64,000 nt of DNA from Palsa-504 sp963806335. Its GTDB lineage: Bacteria > Actinomycetota > Actinomycetes > Streptosporangiales > Streptosporangiaceae. Below the pieces are notes generated by a model. That model was not told where the DNA came from, ran no database searches, and worked only from the letters and a program-made list of their open reading frames with translations. Positions 43,374 to 53,057 of the stretch are shown here, piece by piece (within the stretch, counting starts at the first letter, position 1; every line of letters starts with the position of its first letter). The translations under genes were made by a program, and so were the position numbers. The stretch is from positions 463,651 through 527,650 of the forward strand of contig CAWDXO010000008.1 of NCBI GenBank assembly GCA_963806335.1, read 5' to 3'.

Positions 43374-44459
43374 TCACTTATCTGTCGTTGGGTCGAAGTC
43401 GACGGCCTGGCATAGGTCGGCCGCGCCCAGCCGAGTGAGCGAGCCGATGAACGCGAGATAGCTCTCGGTGCTGAGCGGACGGTTATCGATCAGTTCAGCC
43501 GCATGGTTGGCGGCAGCAATTGAGTCCGAAACGTCGGCCGGTCCTCGGTCCGCAAGGACGTTCAGCGCGACGGCGAGGTCACCGATTGCCTCCTGTAGCC
43601 GGCTCGGTACCGCCACGTCTGCTCGGACAGCCGCGGTAGCAACGCGCAGCAGACTCAGCACGGTACCGGCGAGCACGTTGAGCTCCCCCCAGTGCGCCTC
43701 GGCGCGTCGCACCGGCTTGCGGTCACGCCAGCGGCGCGGCGCCAGCACGATCCGCACGGCCGTGGTGTGGGCATCGGTAAGCGTGGCGAGTCGACCATGA
43801 ATGCGCTGGCTGACGGAGATTGTCCAGGCTGCGTCAGGGGGGGTTTGGCCGCCGAGGACCTCACCGAGATGATCAAGCGCCTCACCGAGCGCGGCGAATA
43901 CGGCCCGGGTAGCGTCGCGGATCAGTGGCAGTGGTGCTGCGGGGAACAGGAGCACGGCCATCGTGAGCGCCACGCCTCCGCCGATCAGTGCGTCGACCAA
44001 CCGCTCCGGTCCGGTGCCGGTGCGGTGGAGGGCGATGACCAGGATCGCCGAGGAGGCCGTCTGGTTGATGAACATCCCTCCCGCCCCGACGAAGTCGCGA
44101 CCAATCACCGACGCCAGGCACATCGACACAAACACAGCCACCCCCAAGGCGAGCGGACCTACCCCCGCGACGGCCTCCACACCGATACCGATGACGATCC
44201 CCAGTGCGACACCCGTGATCAGCTGTAGCGCACGTTGACCACGCAAGATCCCGCTGGCGCCCAGCGAGACCGCCGCGGAAACCGGGGCGAAAAACGGCTG
44301 CGAGTGACCCAATAGGTCGTGCGCGATGTACCAGGCAACGCCGGCCGCGACCGCCGCCTGCGTAACTGGCCATACGACGCGACGCAGCCGCCCGTGAACC
44401 ACCTCTGCGATCCCGGATAGACGGGAGCGGACCGTACGGAGCGAGCGAAGGTCGAACAT
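43374..44459 (-). CDS. FUSC-family (aromatic acid exporter-like) membrane protein
   Basis: 361 residues. Six or so helices in the first 180 residues (AAVAAGVAWYIAHDLLGHSQ, PFFAPVSAAVSLGASG, LALGVAVFVSMCLASVIG, AILVIALHRTG), the FUSC/ArAE arrangement, then a soluble helical C-terminal half. GGAAGG precedes ATG 44459. FUSC proteins export aromatic acids and related compounds, which would fit the catechol genes nearby. It is divergent from an IclR gene. Confidence 0.78.
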   Translation of the reverse strand: MFDLRSLRTVRSRLSGIAEVVHGRLRRVVWPVTQAAVAAGVAWYIAHDLLGHSQPFFAPVSAAVSLGASGILRGQRALQLITGVALGIVIGIGVEAVAGVGPLALGVAVFVSMCLASVIGRDFVGAGGMFINQTASSAILVIALHRTGTGPERLVDALIGGGVALTMAVLLFPAAPLPLIRDATRAVFAALGEALDHLGEVLGGQTPPDAAWTISVSQRIHGRLATLTDAHTTAVRIVLAPRRWRDRKPVRRAEAHWGELNVLAGTVLSLLRVATAAVRADVAVPSRLQEAIGDLAVALNVLADRGPADVSDSIAAANHAAELIDNRPLSTESYLAFIGSLTRLGAADLCQAVDFDPTTDK

Positions 44460-44930
44460 TCCACTATCCTTCCGAGGTAGGCGCGCAAATGAATAACACG
44501 CGGGCTCAACTAGTGCGGGGCCGAGGCAGTAGTTTCATTTGCCGTGGAAGTCGTGGCGGCGGACAGAAGCTCTACGCCAGGCTCCTCCGGCCGTAGAGCA
44601 CCAGGGAAGATAAGCAGGATGCGGACAGGTGCCTGCGCTCACTTCTTGGTGTCGATCTGCATGACGATGGCCCGCAGGCCACTAGATGGATACCAATTCC
44701 GGCGCCCAGCCTCGCCGCGGCTGCTGCCATCATGCTCCCTTACGTTTCCGGAAATAGCTCGCGGTTCTACCGAGTGGAACAACATTGCAAACGCGCACCG
44801 GTGATCCAGTAACCTCCGCGCGTGGACGGGGCTGCCGCCCACCTTCACCCGCTCGTCCAGCCCCGGACCAGCACCGTCCCGCAAGAACCCCCGTCTGGAC
44901 CATTGGTCGGCGTGATGCCAGCATGAGGAC
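44460..44930. promoter_or_regulatory. Divergent intergenic region, FUSC gene / IclR gene
   Basis: 470 bases between oppositely transcribed genes. Promoters for both must be here and the IclR protein probably binds here, as is usual for divergently encoded IclR regulators. I cannot point to a specific operator; the sequence is less GC-rich than the flanking genes near 44740-44780. Confidence 0.4.
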
Positions 44931-45734
44931 ATGCATTCCACCATGCAAGATGCGGCCGCTCGGTCGGTGCTGGAGCGAGCCTTCAGGATCCTCGGCGTCT
45001 ACAGCCCGGCTGACCGAGAGCTGACCCTTGCGGAACTGACCCGCCGCACGGGAATCCCGAAGCCAACGGTCCACCGCCTAGCCGGCGAACTGCTCGCGCT
45101 GGGTCTCCTGGAAGGCGAGCGCGGTGTTTACCGGCTCGGGATGCGGATGTTCGAGCTCGGTCAGCTCGTTGCCCTGCAGCGGGATCTCCGGGAGGAAGCA
45201 TTGCCCTTCATGCAGGATCTTTTCGAGGCGACACACGAGACAGTCCATCTTGCCGTGCTCGACGGCACGGAGGTCCTTTACATCGAGAAGATCTCCGGAC
45301 ATCGGCGCGTGGCGGCGGGCTCGCGGATCGGAGGGCGGCTCCCCGCCCACTGCACCGCCGTCGGCAAGGCCATCGTCGCGGTTTCGCCCCCCGGTGTGCT
45401 CGACGCCGTCCTTGCGGCAGGCCTCGGCCGGCGGACCGCCTTCACCATTACTCTCCCCAGCGTCCTCAGGAAGCAGCTGGCCCGAGCGGCCCGCGCCGGC
45501 GTTGCTTATGAACGGGAGGAGTCCGACCTCGGCGTGACCTGTGCGGCGTCACCAGTTCACAGGTTCGGTGAGCAGGTCGTGGCGGCGATTTCGGTAACCG
45601 GACCGGTTCACCGCCTCGACCCAGAACGCTACGGACCGACGGTCCGGCTAGCCGCCCTCGCGTTGAGCCGTCGGCTCGGCCGCCTGTCGACAGCTCCCGC
45701 CACCGGGTTCGAGCGAGGCACCCTCGCCAGGTGA
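44931..45734 (+). CDS. IclR-family transcriptional regulator 1
   Basis: 267 residues: N-terminal wHTH (SVLERAFRILGVYSPADREL, LAELTRRTGIPKPTVHRLAG) and a GAF-like IclR effector domain (AVLDGTEVLYIEKISGHRRV, RLPAHCTAVGKAIVAV, YEREESDLGVTCAASPV). Full length. IclR proteins commonly control aromatic catabolism; here the divergent target is the FUSC exporter gene. Confidence 0.88.
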   Translation: MHSTMQDAAARSVLERAFRILGVYSPADRELTLAELTRRTGIPKPTVHRLAGELLALGLLEGERGVYRLGMRMFELGQLVALQRDLREEALPFMQDLFEATHETVHLAVLDGTEVLYIEKISGHRRVAAGSRIGGRLPAHCTAVGKAIVAVSPPGVLDAVLAAGLGRRTAFTITLPSVLRKQLARAARAGVAYEREESDLGVTCAASPVHRFGEQVVAAISVTGPVHRLDPERYGPTVRLAALALSRRLGRLSTAPATGFERGTLAR

Positions 45735-45829
45735 TCAGCATCCCTGGCCTCTGGGCCGGGACCATGCCCCTGTATTACCTGCCGTTCAATTACGTGGAAT
45801 GATTTGCTGGCGGTCTGGCACGGTTCCGG

Positions 45830-47032
45830 TCAGCGGGACAGCGGGTCGGCGGGGTGCTGGTCGAAGAAGCGGATGAACTCGGCGCTGGCGTCCGGCCCGC
45901 GGGGGTCGGTGTAGGAGCCGTGCGGGACACCACCGGACCAGGCATGCCCGCCCTGGTGGATGCTCCAGCGCTCGGCCAGGGCCGCGCCCGCGGGGTCCTG
46001 GTAGCAGGTCCGGGTGTAGGCATGCCCGCCGGGCACCTGCCCTGTGGTCACCACGGTCGGCGGGGTGCCCGGGCGGTGGGCGGGGCTGGCCGCCGGCAGG
46101 ACGTGGTCGATGAGGCCTCCGGCGTTGGCGGGGGCCACGGTCGCGTCCCGGTCACCATGGAAGACGATCAGCGGCAGCGGCCGGGCCGGGGGCCGGGCCA
46201 GCCGTGCCGGCCCCTGCTTCATCGCCGCGAACGCGGAGGCCACGTCGCCGGCGGCGGCGTAGGGCAGCCCGGAGTGCACGCCGACAGCGGCGTAAAGATC
46301 GGGGTAGACCGCGGCCATCACCGCGGCCATCGCGCCGCCGGCGGAAAACCCCGCCACGTACACCCGGGTGGCGTCTACCCCGTAGCGATCGGTGACCTGG
46401 CGGGTGATCCCGGCGATCAGCGACGGCTCGCCGTCATCGCGGCGCTGGTGACCAGGGACAAACCAGTTCCAGTACTTACCCGGGTTCGCCGAGGGCGGCT
46501 GTTCCGGGTAGGCGACGAAGAATGCCTGACGCTCGGCGAGGTCATTCATGGCAGTGGCGGCGGCGAAGGTCGCGGCGTCCTGGGTGCCGCCGTGCAGCAT
46601 CACGACCAGGGGCAGAGGACCGCCGCCGTGGGCGGCGGGAACGTAGAGCCGGTAGGCGCGGGTGCCGGCGGCGTTGGTGTAGGCGAAGGCCTCAAACCGG
46701 CCCGCCGGCCGCTCGATGGCCGAGGCCGCGGGCCGCAGCGGCCGGCGGAGACCCCGGGCGCCCCGGCTGGGGACCGGGCGGCGGCGGGTAATCCAGCCGG
46801 AATGGACCTGTCCGGGTTGTGTCTCCTCGCTGGCGCGCAGTGCTGGCTGGGGAGCGGGGTGGCGGCCGGGCGTGCCACTGGTCTCCTCCTCGGCGGAGGG
46901 CCCGTCCGGTGCCCGCGGTGTCAGCGCCGAACCAGCCAGGGTCTGCTGGATCAGCGCGGTGGCCTCGACCAGGCGGCCCTGGCGGGTCAGGCGAGTGGCC
47001 TCAGCCATCGCCGTCAGCTGGCGCGCGTGCAT
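45830..47032 (-). CDS. PHB-depolymerase-family esterase
   Basis: 400 residues. A 115-residue N-terminal region without clear domain, then the polyhydroxybutyrate depolymerase-type alpha/beta hydrolase: RLYVPAAHGGGPLPLVVMLH, GGTQDAATFA, nucleophile VYVAGFSAGGAMAAVMA, LPLIVFHGDRDATVAP and His in IHQGGHAWSGG. No signal peptide is seen, so it may act inside the cell or be released otherwise. It follows a CopG gene by 97 bases; a PHA synthase lies 15 kb away. Confidence 0.82.
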   Translation of the reverse strand: MHARQLTAMAEATRLTRQGRLVEATALIQQTLAGSALTPRAPDGPSAEEETSGTPGRHPAPQPALRASEETQPGQVHSGWITRRRPVPSRGARGLRRPLRPAASAIERPAGRFEAFAYTNAAGTRAYRLYVPAAHGGGPLPLVVMLHGGTQDAATFAAATAMNDLAERQAFFVAYPEQPPSANPGKYWNWFVPGHQRRDDGEPSLIAGITRQVTDRYGVDATRVYVAGFSAGGAMAAVMAAVYPDLYAAVGVHSGLPYAAAGDVASAFAAMKQGPARLARPPARPLPLIVFHGDRDATVAPANAGGLIDHVLPAASPAHRPGTPPTVVTTGQVPGGHAYTRTCYQDPAGAALAERWSIHQGGHAWSGGVPHGSYTDPRGPDASAEFIRFFDQHPADPLSR

Positions 47033-47129
47033 GGCGGTGTCCCTTCTCGTGGTCGGCTGCGCTGCTCTCCTGGCAGCACGCCCCGGACGTCGCCGGGCCG
47101 GCGGTTGGGCAGCCGTTTGATATGACGGC

Positions 47130-47531
47130 TTAGGCGGTGCGGGGCGCCAGGGCGGCCTTCACTGCTGTCGGGGCCCGGAAGGCGCCGAGTACCTCCACTG
47201 AGGCAATCGTGGCCAGGGCCAGTTGGGGGGAGACATCGTCGGCGATGCTCGCCAGCCCGAGCACCCGGATATGGATCACCTGCCCGGCGTCGCGGATTTC
47301 CTCCAGGTCGCGACGGGTGTAGTGACAGCTGCCCAGGGTGAGGGTGCGCCGGGCCGCCGTCTGGTCGAGCGCCTCGCCCCGGGTGGCGAGATGGGTGCGG
47401 ATGGCCGTGCGGATGAAATCGGTGCGGTTGGCGTAGAAGCCTTCCTGGACCAGCAGATCGATCTGCCCGAGGTCCACCAGTCCCAGGTTGATAGTGATCT
47501 TCTCGGTCTTTTCGCCCTCACCCTTGGCCAT
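47130..47531 (-). CDS. CopG-family (ribbon-helix-helix) regulator
   Basis: 133 residues. ITINLGLVDLGQIDLLVQEG, then FYANRTDFIRTAIRTHLA is the RHH DNA-binding domain (residues 12-50). The C-terminal 80 residues include TLGSCHYTRRDLEEIRDAGQ and a hydrophobic part. It is directly upstream of the depolymerase on the same strand, so likely its operon regulator. Confidence 0.75.
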   Translation of the reverse strand: MAKGEGEKTEKITINLGLVDLGQIDLLVQEGFYANRTDFIRTAIRTHLATRGEALDQTAARRTLTLGSCHYTRRDLEEIRDAGQVIHIRVLGLASIADDVSPQLALATIASVEVLGAFRAPTAVKAALAPRTA

Positions 47532-47827
47532 CCGTCCACCATCTTCTCACCATCTCTCTGCCATCCCTTTGGATGGTAGCTTCAGGAGTGACGGTGATGC
47601 AATGGCCAGCCTCAGTTTTCCGTGAATCATGCGTTTTCCCAGCTCTTGGCAGTTACGGACATAGTCGGCCGGGTGAGATCGGTCATGGCGATGAGCGCCG
47701 CAGGACCGCCGGACCGCAGATAAAGTGAGCGTCAAGCGTCACCGCTGGCCGACGGCGATCGAGAAATTCCCAGCGTCGGGCAGGTGGGCTCCTTCAGCTC
47801 GGACCGCAGGCGCCTGCCCCGGCCGCT
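47532..47827. other. Intergenic, no gene seen
   Basis: About 300 bases between two minus-strand genes. A GATGG-rich segment (ACCATC, CCATC, CCATCC) lies at 47527-47580 just upstream of the CopG start and could be a site for the RHH protein. Confidence 0.35.
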
Positions 47828-48634
47828 TCACCACCTAACGTCGGTGAGCTGCTCGGTGCTCAGGGCGAAGTAGGTGGCGTTGGTGCCGGTAGATAGCTCT
47901 CTCGACAGTCCCCGAGCGGCTACGGTCAGCACCGACTGCGCCAAGCGCTGATCTGCGCGGAGATCCGTCACGGTGAGCTCGAGGGCCGCGGCAGCAATCC
48001 CACCTGCTCCGAACACCGGCACAGCCACCGCCGAGACACTCTGCTCGAATTCACATCGTGAAACCGCGACCCGCGTCAGCCGGGTGACCGCCAAGGACCG
48101 CCGCAGCTCCTCCGGATCGGTCAGCGTGCGCGGTGTATAGCACGTCAGGCCCTCGGCGATGAGGCAATTGAGCAGCTCCGCAGAGGAAAACGCCAGAAGT
48201 GCCTTGCCGAGAGCGGTTGCGTGCGCGGGAAGCCTCGGCGCATGCGCGAATGTGGTGACGGGCCTATGATCACAGCGCCTCTCGATATAAGCGACTTGCG
48301 TCCCAGCCAGGACCCCTAGCCGCGCGGAAGTGCGAACTGTGGCGGCCAGATCGTCCAGCACGCGCCGCGCCAACTCGATGATTCGCGGCGAGTAGGAAAC
48401 CCTGCTACCGATGGCCCTGATCGACCCGCCGACCCGGAACTGCGACTCGGGCGTGCGCTCAAGCAGGCCCCATCCGGCGAGTTCGGTCACCAGACGATGG
48501 GTCGTCGAGACCGGCATGCAGGTCAACCGCGCGATCTCGGTGAGAGAGTGCTCGTCGCCGTCGCCAAAGGTCAGCAAGATGGCCACGACCTTGCTGGTGA
48601 CGGAGCGGCCCGGCTCTATCGAGTTCCCGGCCAT
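47828..48634 (-). CDS. IclR-family transcriptional regulator 2
   Basis: 268 residues. wHTH: VTSKVVAILLTFGDGDEHSL, EIARLTCMPVSTTHRLVTEL; effector domain: LGVLAGTQVAYIERRCDHRP, LPAHATALGKALLAFSS, VSRCEFEQSVSAVAVPVFGA. Full length and distinct from the regulator at 44931. It probably controls the aromatic genes further right. Confidence 0.88.
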   Translation of the reverse strand: MAGNSIEPGRSVTSKVVAILLTFGDGDEHSLTEIARLTCMPVSTTHRLVTELAGWGLLERTPESQFRVGGSIRAIGSRVSYSPRIIELARRVLDDLAATVRTSARLGVLAGTQVAYIERRCDHRPVTTFAHAPRLPAHATALGKALLAFSSAELLNCLIAEGLTCYTPRTLTDPEELRRSLAVTRLTRVAVSRCEFEQSVSAVAVPVFGAGGIAAAALELTVTDLRADQRLAQSVLTVAARGLSRELSTGTNATYFALSTEQLTDVRW

Positions 48635-49160
48635 CAGCCCTCCCTGCCATGTGGCAGCGGACGCGGGAGGTCAGGCGTCTTCACAACAGGCCCGTCTGCA
48701 GGCAACCCGGCAGGGACATTCGGACCGGCCGACGCCGGAGGCTCGCCGTCATGCTGTGCCCAAGCTGACCAGCGAGAGGGATTGTCATAACATCACCGGT
48801 CTCAACGCTGCCCGCGGATCACGGGCACGGCGTCCGTGCCCGACGCGGACGTCCTGCGGACAGCTAGCGAACCGGATACCGGTCACGACGTGCACCACTT
48901 CGGCACTCAACTGGACTCCCGAATCAGTGTGACTACCACTGCCGAGGTCTGGAGCACCGCTGTCCTGATCATCGCGCCAGATCCCTGCGAAGGCAAGTGC
49001 TCACCTGAGCTAGATCGTGGCCTGCCGCTTCCGTGCGCCAGCGTTCGTCAACTCTTTTCCTGCGCTCGCCTAGCTAGCTCTAGACCTCCCGCCGCAGCCA
49101 GGTCATGACCTGTGCCCGTCGAAGTCGAAGACCGCCATCGAGGTGGCCATCTGTTCCCCC
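48635..49160. other. Intergenic, no gene seen
   Basis: 525 bases upstream of the second IclR gene and downstream of the truncated hydrolase. No supportable gene. An IclR-controlled promoter may be present. Confidence 0.3.
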
Positions 49161-49870
49161 TCAATGGGAAAGGAAGTCATCCACCAGCCGGACGAAATCG
49201 CCGGCCCGCCCGATCTGCGTCCAGTGACCGCACCGGCCGAACACGTGCAACTGCCACCGGTCGATCAGCTGCAGCAGCCTGAGCGAGGTGTCCAGCGGAA
49301 TCACCTTGTCCTCGCGGCCATGGACGATCAGCGTCTCCTTGCCGATCTTGCGAAGCTCCTCGTCGGGGGTGGCCATCTCGTCCACAGCTCTTCTGCCGCG
49401 GCGGCGGGAACATCGACGAGTACGCCTCCTGGAAGCCCGGCTGGATGCTCGCGTCGTAGCGGACCCGGGCGAGCTGATCGTCATTCGCCAGCTCCGGTGA
49501 GTACGCGAAGATGCCGAGCATCTCGCGCATGTTCTCGACTGACGTCTGGTAGCCCCAGACCCGGTCGAGGCCTTCGGTGATCGGGAAGGGCACGTCCACT
49601 CCGCCCATGAGGATCAGCTTGTCCACCCGCTCGGGATACTGGGGCACCACGCGGAGCGCGATGGCGCCGCCGAAGCTGTTGCCGACCAGCGGCGCGGTCC
49701 GGATGTCCATCGCGTCCAGGAAGCCGACCACCTGGTCGGCCCAGGTCTGGACGTTGTATTTGATGCCGGCCGGCCGTTCGGTGTAGCCGAAGCCGACTAT
49801 GTCCGGGGCGAGGGTGCGGAAATGCGGCGCCAGTCCCGGCATCACCATCCGCCAGTTCGCGTTGCCGCGA
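49161..49870 (-). pseudogene. Meta-cleavage C-C hydrolase (DmpD/XylF-like), truncated and frameshifted
   Basis: Begins within the family at NWRMVMPGLAPHFRTLAPD, then IVGFGYTERPAGIKYNVQTW, the nucleophile LVGNSFGGAIALRVVPQYPE, and after an extra A near 49385, DEELRKIGKETLIVHGREDK and the His in FGRCGHWTQIGRAGDF. The first 45-60 residues, including the oxyanion strand, are missing; the DNA switches near 49870 to an unrelated plus-strand frame. The 2-hydroxymuconate semialdehyde hydrolase role is inferred. Confidence 0.7.
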
Positions 49871-49940
49871 TCCGTGCGGACTTGAATCCGTCGGCTACCC
49901 GATCGAGACCGCGCTCGCCGTCGGCCGCCTCATCTCCTGA
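49863..49940 (+). pseudogene. C-terminal tail of an unidentified plus-strand gene
   Basis: A frame without a start ends ESVGYPIETALAVGRLIS at TGA 49938. It abuts the broken hydrolase gene, so a gene end was joined here. I cannot name the family. Confidence 0.3.
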
Positions 49941-50046
49941 GCCGGCCGTGCGCTGAGGTTGCCACTGGGCGGAAGGGGTTGCCTTGGCCCGGCCGGTGTG
50001 GTGCCAGGCTGGGCGCGGGTGGCGTCTTTGCGGCATGGAGGGACCC

Positions 50047-50450
50047 ATGGCGGAGCTATCCATTGCCTATTGCTCGTCGCACGCGCCGATGATGGCCGCG
50101 GCGGCTGGCTCGGCGCCGAAGGAGCAGCGGGAGTCGTTTTTCGGTGCCCCTGGAGGCGCCGATGCCCGCCGGGCCGGCGTCCAGGCGTGCGTCGTGATGT
50201 CCAACGAGCATTCCACGACTTCTTCCTGGAGACCTTCCCGCAGATCTGCATCGGCCTGGGCGAGCATAACTGGGGCCCGGCCGAGGCCTGGCTCCCCATT
50301 GACAAGGCGTGGATCCCCGGCCATCCCGGCCTGGCTGAGCACATCACCGGCAGCGTCCTCAGGGCCGGTTTCGACCCGGCGGCCGATCGGTTCCGTACCC
50401 AGGCGCTCGCCTTGTTCGGCGAGCTAACCGAAGGCGGGGAGAGCGTATGA
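50047..50450 (+). pseudogene. LigB-superfamily extradiol dioxygenase, N-terminal half, frameshifted
   Basis: MAELSIAYCSSHAPMMAAAA includes the first metal-ligand His (SSHAP); after a missing T near 50212 the sequence continues HDFFLETFPQICIGLGEHNW, GPAEAWLPIDKAWIPGHPGL and stops matching at about RAGFDPA. The last 22 residues (ending LFGELTEGGESV) belong to something else. The family is about 280 residues, so half is missing. It would open catechol-type rings. Its stop overlaps the next ATG. Confidence 0.65.
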
Positions 50451-50899
50451 GCGAGCGTGCGTACACATCGGTCTGGTCCGACCTGGCGCAGGTCGAGTTC
50501 AGCCAGGGATTCCTTCAGGCGGGCCCCTACCGGACGCGCTACCTGCACAGCGGCAGCGAGGACACGCCGTTGCTCCTCATGCTCCACGGCGTGACCGGTC
50601 ACGCTGAGGCTTATGTCCGTAACCTGAAGTCCCATGGCGAGCATTTCAACTGCTACGCCATCGATTTCATTGGTCATGGCTACTCCTCGAAGCCGGAGCA
50701 TCCCCTGGAGATCCAGGACTACATCCACCAGGTCCTTTCGGTCATGGACGCCCTGGGCTATGAGAAGGCGCACTTCACGGGTGAGTCGCTCGGCGGCTGG
50801 ACGACGGCACGACTGGCCCAGCTCCACCCTGACCGCGTCGAGCGGATCGCGCTCAACACCATGGGTGGCACCATGGCCAACCCGAAGGTCATGGAGCGA
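50447..50899 (+). pseudogene. Meta-cleavage hydrolase (MhpC/BphD type), N-terminal half
   Basis: LLLMLHGVTGHAEAYVRNLK (oxyanion HG), AIDFIGHGYSSKPEHPLEIQ and the nucleophile FTGESLGGWTTARLAQLHPD are intact, but at NPKVMERL the sequence passes into the aldehyde dehydrogenase below in another frame. The catalytic Asp and His are lost. It is a different paralogue from the broken hydrolase at 49161. Confidence 0.7.
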
Positions 50900-51557
50900 C
50901 TTCGACGTCGCCATCGACACCGTCACCCGTTCGGTGTTCGAGAATTGCGGGCAGGTCTGCCTGGGCACCGAGCGGGTCTACGTGGAGCGCGTGATTTTCG
51001 GCAGGTTCGTCGATGCGCTGAAGGCCAAGGCAGAAGGAATGTCCCCCGGCCGCCCGGACGACCCGGAAACCAAGATCGGCCCCCTGATCAGCCATGAGCA
51101 CCGTCAGAAGGTCCTGTCCTACTACGACAAGGCCAAGGCCGAGGGCGCCACGGTCGTCACCGGCGGCGGCATCCCGGACATGCCCGATGACCTCAAAGGC
51201 GGCGCCTGGGTGCAGCCGACGATCTGGACCGGCCTGCCCGAGACCGCCTCCGTAGTCCGCGAGGAGATCTTCGGCCCCTGTTGCCACATCCAGCCGTTCG
51301 ACACCGAACAAGACGCCGCGCGGATGGCCAACGACACCCCCTATGGACTGGCGACGTCAATCTTCACCACCGACATCGCCCGGGCGAACCGGCTCGCCAC
51401 CCAGATCGAGGTCGGCCTGTGCTGGATCAACAGCTGGTTCCTGCGCGACCTGCGCACCGCTTTCGGCGGTTCGAAGCAGTCCGGTATCGGCCGCGAAGGT
51501 GGCGTCCATTCCCTCGAGTTCTACACCGAGCTGCGCAATGTGATGATCAAGTATTGA
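50900..51557 (+). pseudogene. 2-Hydroxymuconic semialdehyde dehydrogenase, C-terminal half
   Basis: DFDVAIDTVTRSVFENCGQV-CLG contains the catalytic Cys; then ETKIGPLISHEHRQKVLSYY, REEIFGPCCHIQPFDTEQDA, NDTPYGLATSIFTTDIARAN and FGGSKQSGIGREGGVHSLEF follow to the normal end. The NAD-binding first half is absent. The start is fused out of frame to a hydrolase fragment, so no functional protein is expected. Confidence 0.75.
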
Positions 51558-51576
51558 TCTGGGACGGGAGACCGCG

Positions 51577-52365
51577 ATGGCCCTGGAGACCGGCACGATC
51601 CGCAAGCTCGCCGAGCAGCTGGAGGACGCCGAGTTGCAGGCGTACGACGTGACCATGATCACCGCTGATTACCCGGACATGGACTGGGACGACGCCTACG
51701 CGATCCAGGACGAGATCCGCGGGCGCAAAGAAGCCCGGGGCAGCAAGATCACCGGCCTGAAGGCCGGCCTGACCTCGTTCGCCAAGATGAAGCAGATGGG
51801 CGTCGAGACGCCGGTCTTCGGGTTCGTGGCGGACTACATGGGCAAGCCAGACGGCGGGGAGATCAAGACCAGCGAATTGATCCATCCGAAGGTCGAGGCC
51901 GAGATCTGCATCGTCACCAAATCCGATCTCGAAGGACCAGGGTGCACCGTCGCCGCGGTCATGGCGGCCACCGACTTCGTCCTGCCGGCCGTCGAGGTCA
52001 TCGACTCGCGTTACCGGGACTTCAAGTTCGACCTCAAGAGCGTCATCGCCGACAACACCTCCTCATCCCGCTTCGTCGCCGGCGGCCGGGCCCGGGGCGT
52101 CGCAGAACTCGACCTGCGGACTTTGGGCGTCGTGCTGGAGAAGAACGGGGAAATCGTCGCGACGGCTACGGCGGCAGCCGTGCTCGGCAACCCGCTGGCG
52201 GCCGTGGCCATGATGGCCAACCACCTCACCGCTCGCGGGCAGCTGATCCCGGCCGGGACCTTCATCATGACCGGCGGCGTCACCGAGGCAATCCCCGTCC
52301 AGGCCGGCGACCACATCGCTGCCCACTTCCATGACCTCGGCATGGTCTCCATGCGCTTCACCTGA
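51577..52365 (+). CDS. dmpH: 4-Oxalocrotonate decarboxylase (DmpH/XylI type)
   Basis: 262 residues of the fumarylacetoacetase/hydratase fold. KAGLTSFAKMKQMGVETPVF, LIHPKVEAEICIVTKSDLEG, PAVEVIDSRYRDFKFDL, VIADNTSSSRFVAGG and TFIMTGGVTEAIPVQAGD match DmpH throughout; metal ligands (E in KVEAE) are conserved. GGGAG lies upstream of ATG 51577. It makes 2-hydroxypenta-2,4-dienoate from 4-oxalocrotonate. It is the only intact gene of this collapsed operon. Confidence 0.85.
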   Translation: MALETGTIRKLAEQLEDAELQAYDVTMITADYPDMDWDDAYAIQDEIRGRKEARGSKITGLKAGLTSFAKMKQMGVETPVFGFVADYMGKPDGGEIKTSELIHPKVEAEICIVTKSDLEGPGCTVAAVMAATDFVLPAVEVIDSRYRDFKFDLKSVIADNTSSSRFVAGGRARGVAELDLRTLGVVLEKNGEIVATATAAAVLGNPLAAVAMMANHLTARGQLIPAGTFIMTGGVTEAIPVQAGDHIAAHFHDLGMVSMRFT

Positions 52366-53057
52366 CCCACTGCCTGGGAGCTGCACAGCACCCTTGATCA
52401 TCCTCTGCCGGTTGCCTGCTCAGGCGGACCCTGTCTAGTTGCGGGGTTGCTACCGCTTTGTCCGGTGAGGCTGGACAACAGCTCTGCACTTTGCGCCCAG
52501 GCCTCAGCCACCGGGAGTGAACTCGTGACGCGGGCGCTCCTCCTGGGTCATGGCATCACATCTCCTGCACGTTCACGGAATTTCGAGCGTGACGGGGATG
52601 CGAGGTAGAAGGCTCGCTCGGCGGCCGCGGATGACGTCATAGACCAAATGTGTCGGGGCCTGCGGTGGATGGGCACGTGACCTTCCGCTGGACAGGAAGA
52701 CCGCAAACAGTCGGCTGCCTGGCACGTGGTGCAGCCGGTCACGACGGGCAGCATTCCGGCGCCGCGGCAGGCAGCATGCGCGGTGTCCCGGTCGGCGGTG
52801 GAATTCGCGCCACTCCCAAAGGGAGGGCTGACAGTCCGGTGGGCGGTCAGCGGCAGCGCTCCGCCGCGGCCGTGGCTGCCAGTACGATCCAGAATCTCAT
52901 TCCCGGGACAGTCCTCGGCATCATTGCGATTGCTGGCCGGCCCGCCGTTCCTCGATGGTAACGTCGCCCGATGCCCAGTGCGCGGGTGGGGCCGGTTTCG
53001 GGTACAGACGGCGTGTGATTCTGCTGAGTAGGGACGGGGTGGCCGGCCAGGGCTGGC
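52366..53057. other. Intergenic, no gene seen
   Basis: 690 bases between convergent genes. No frame with family features. It may contain the transcription ends of both neighbours. Confidence 0.35.
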
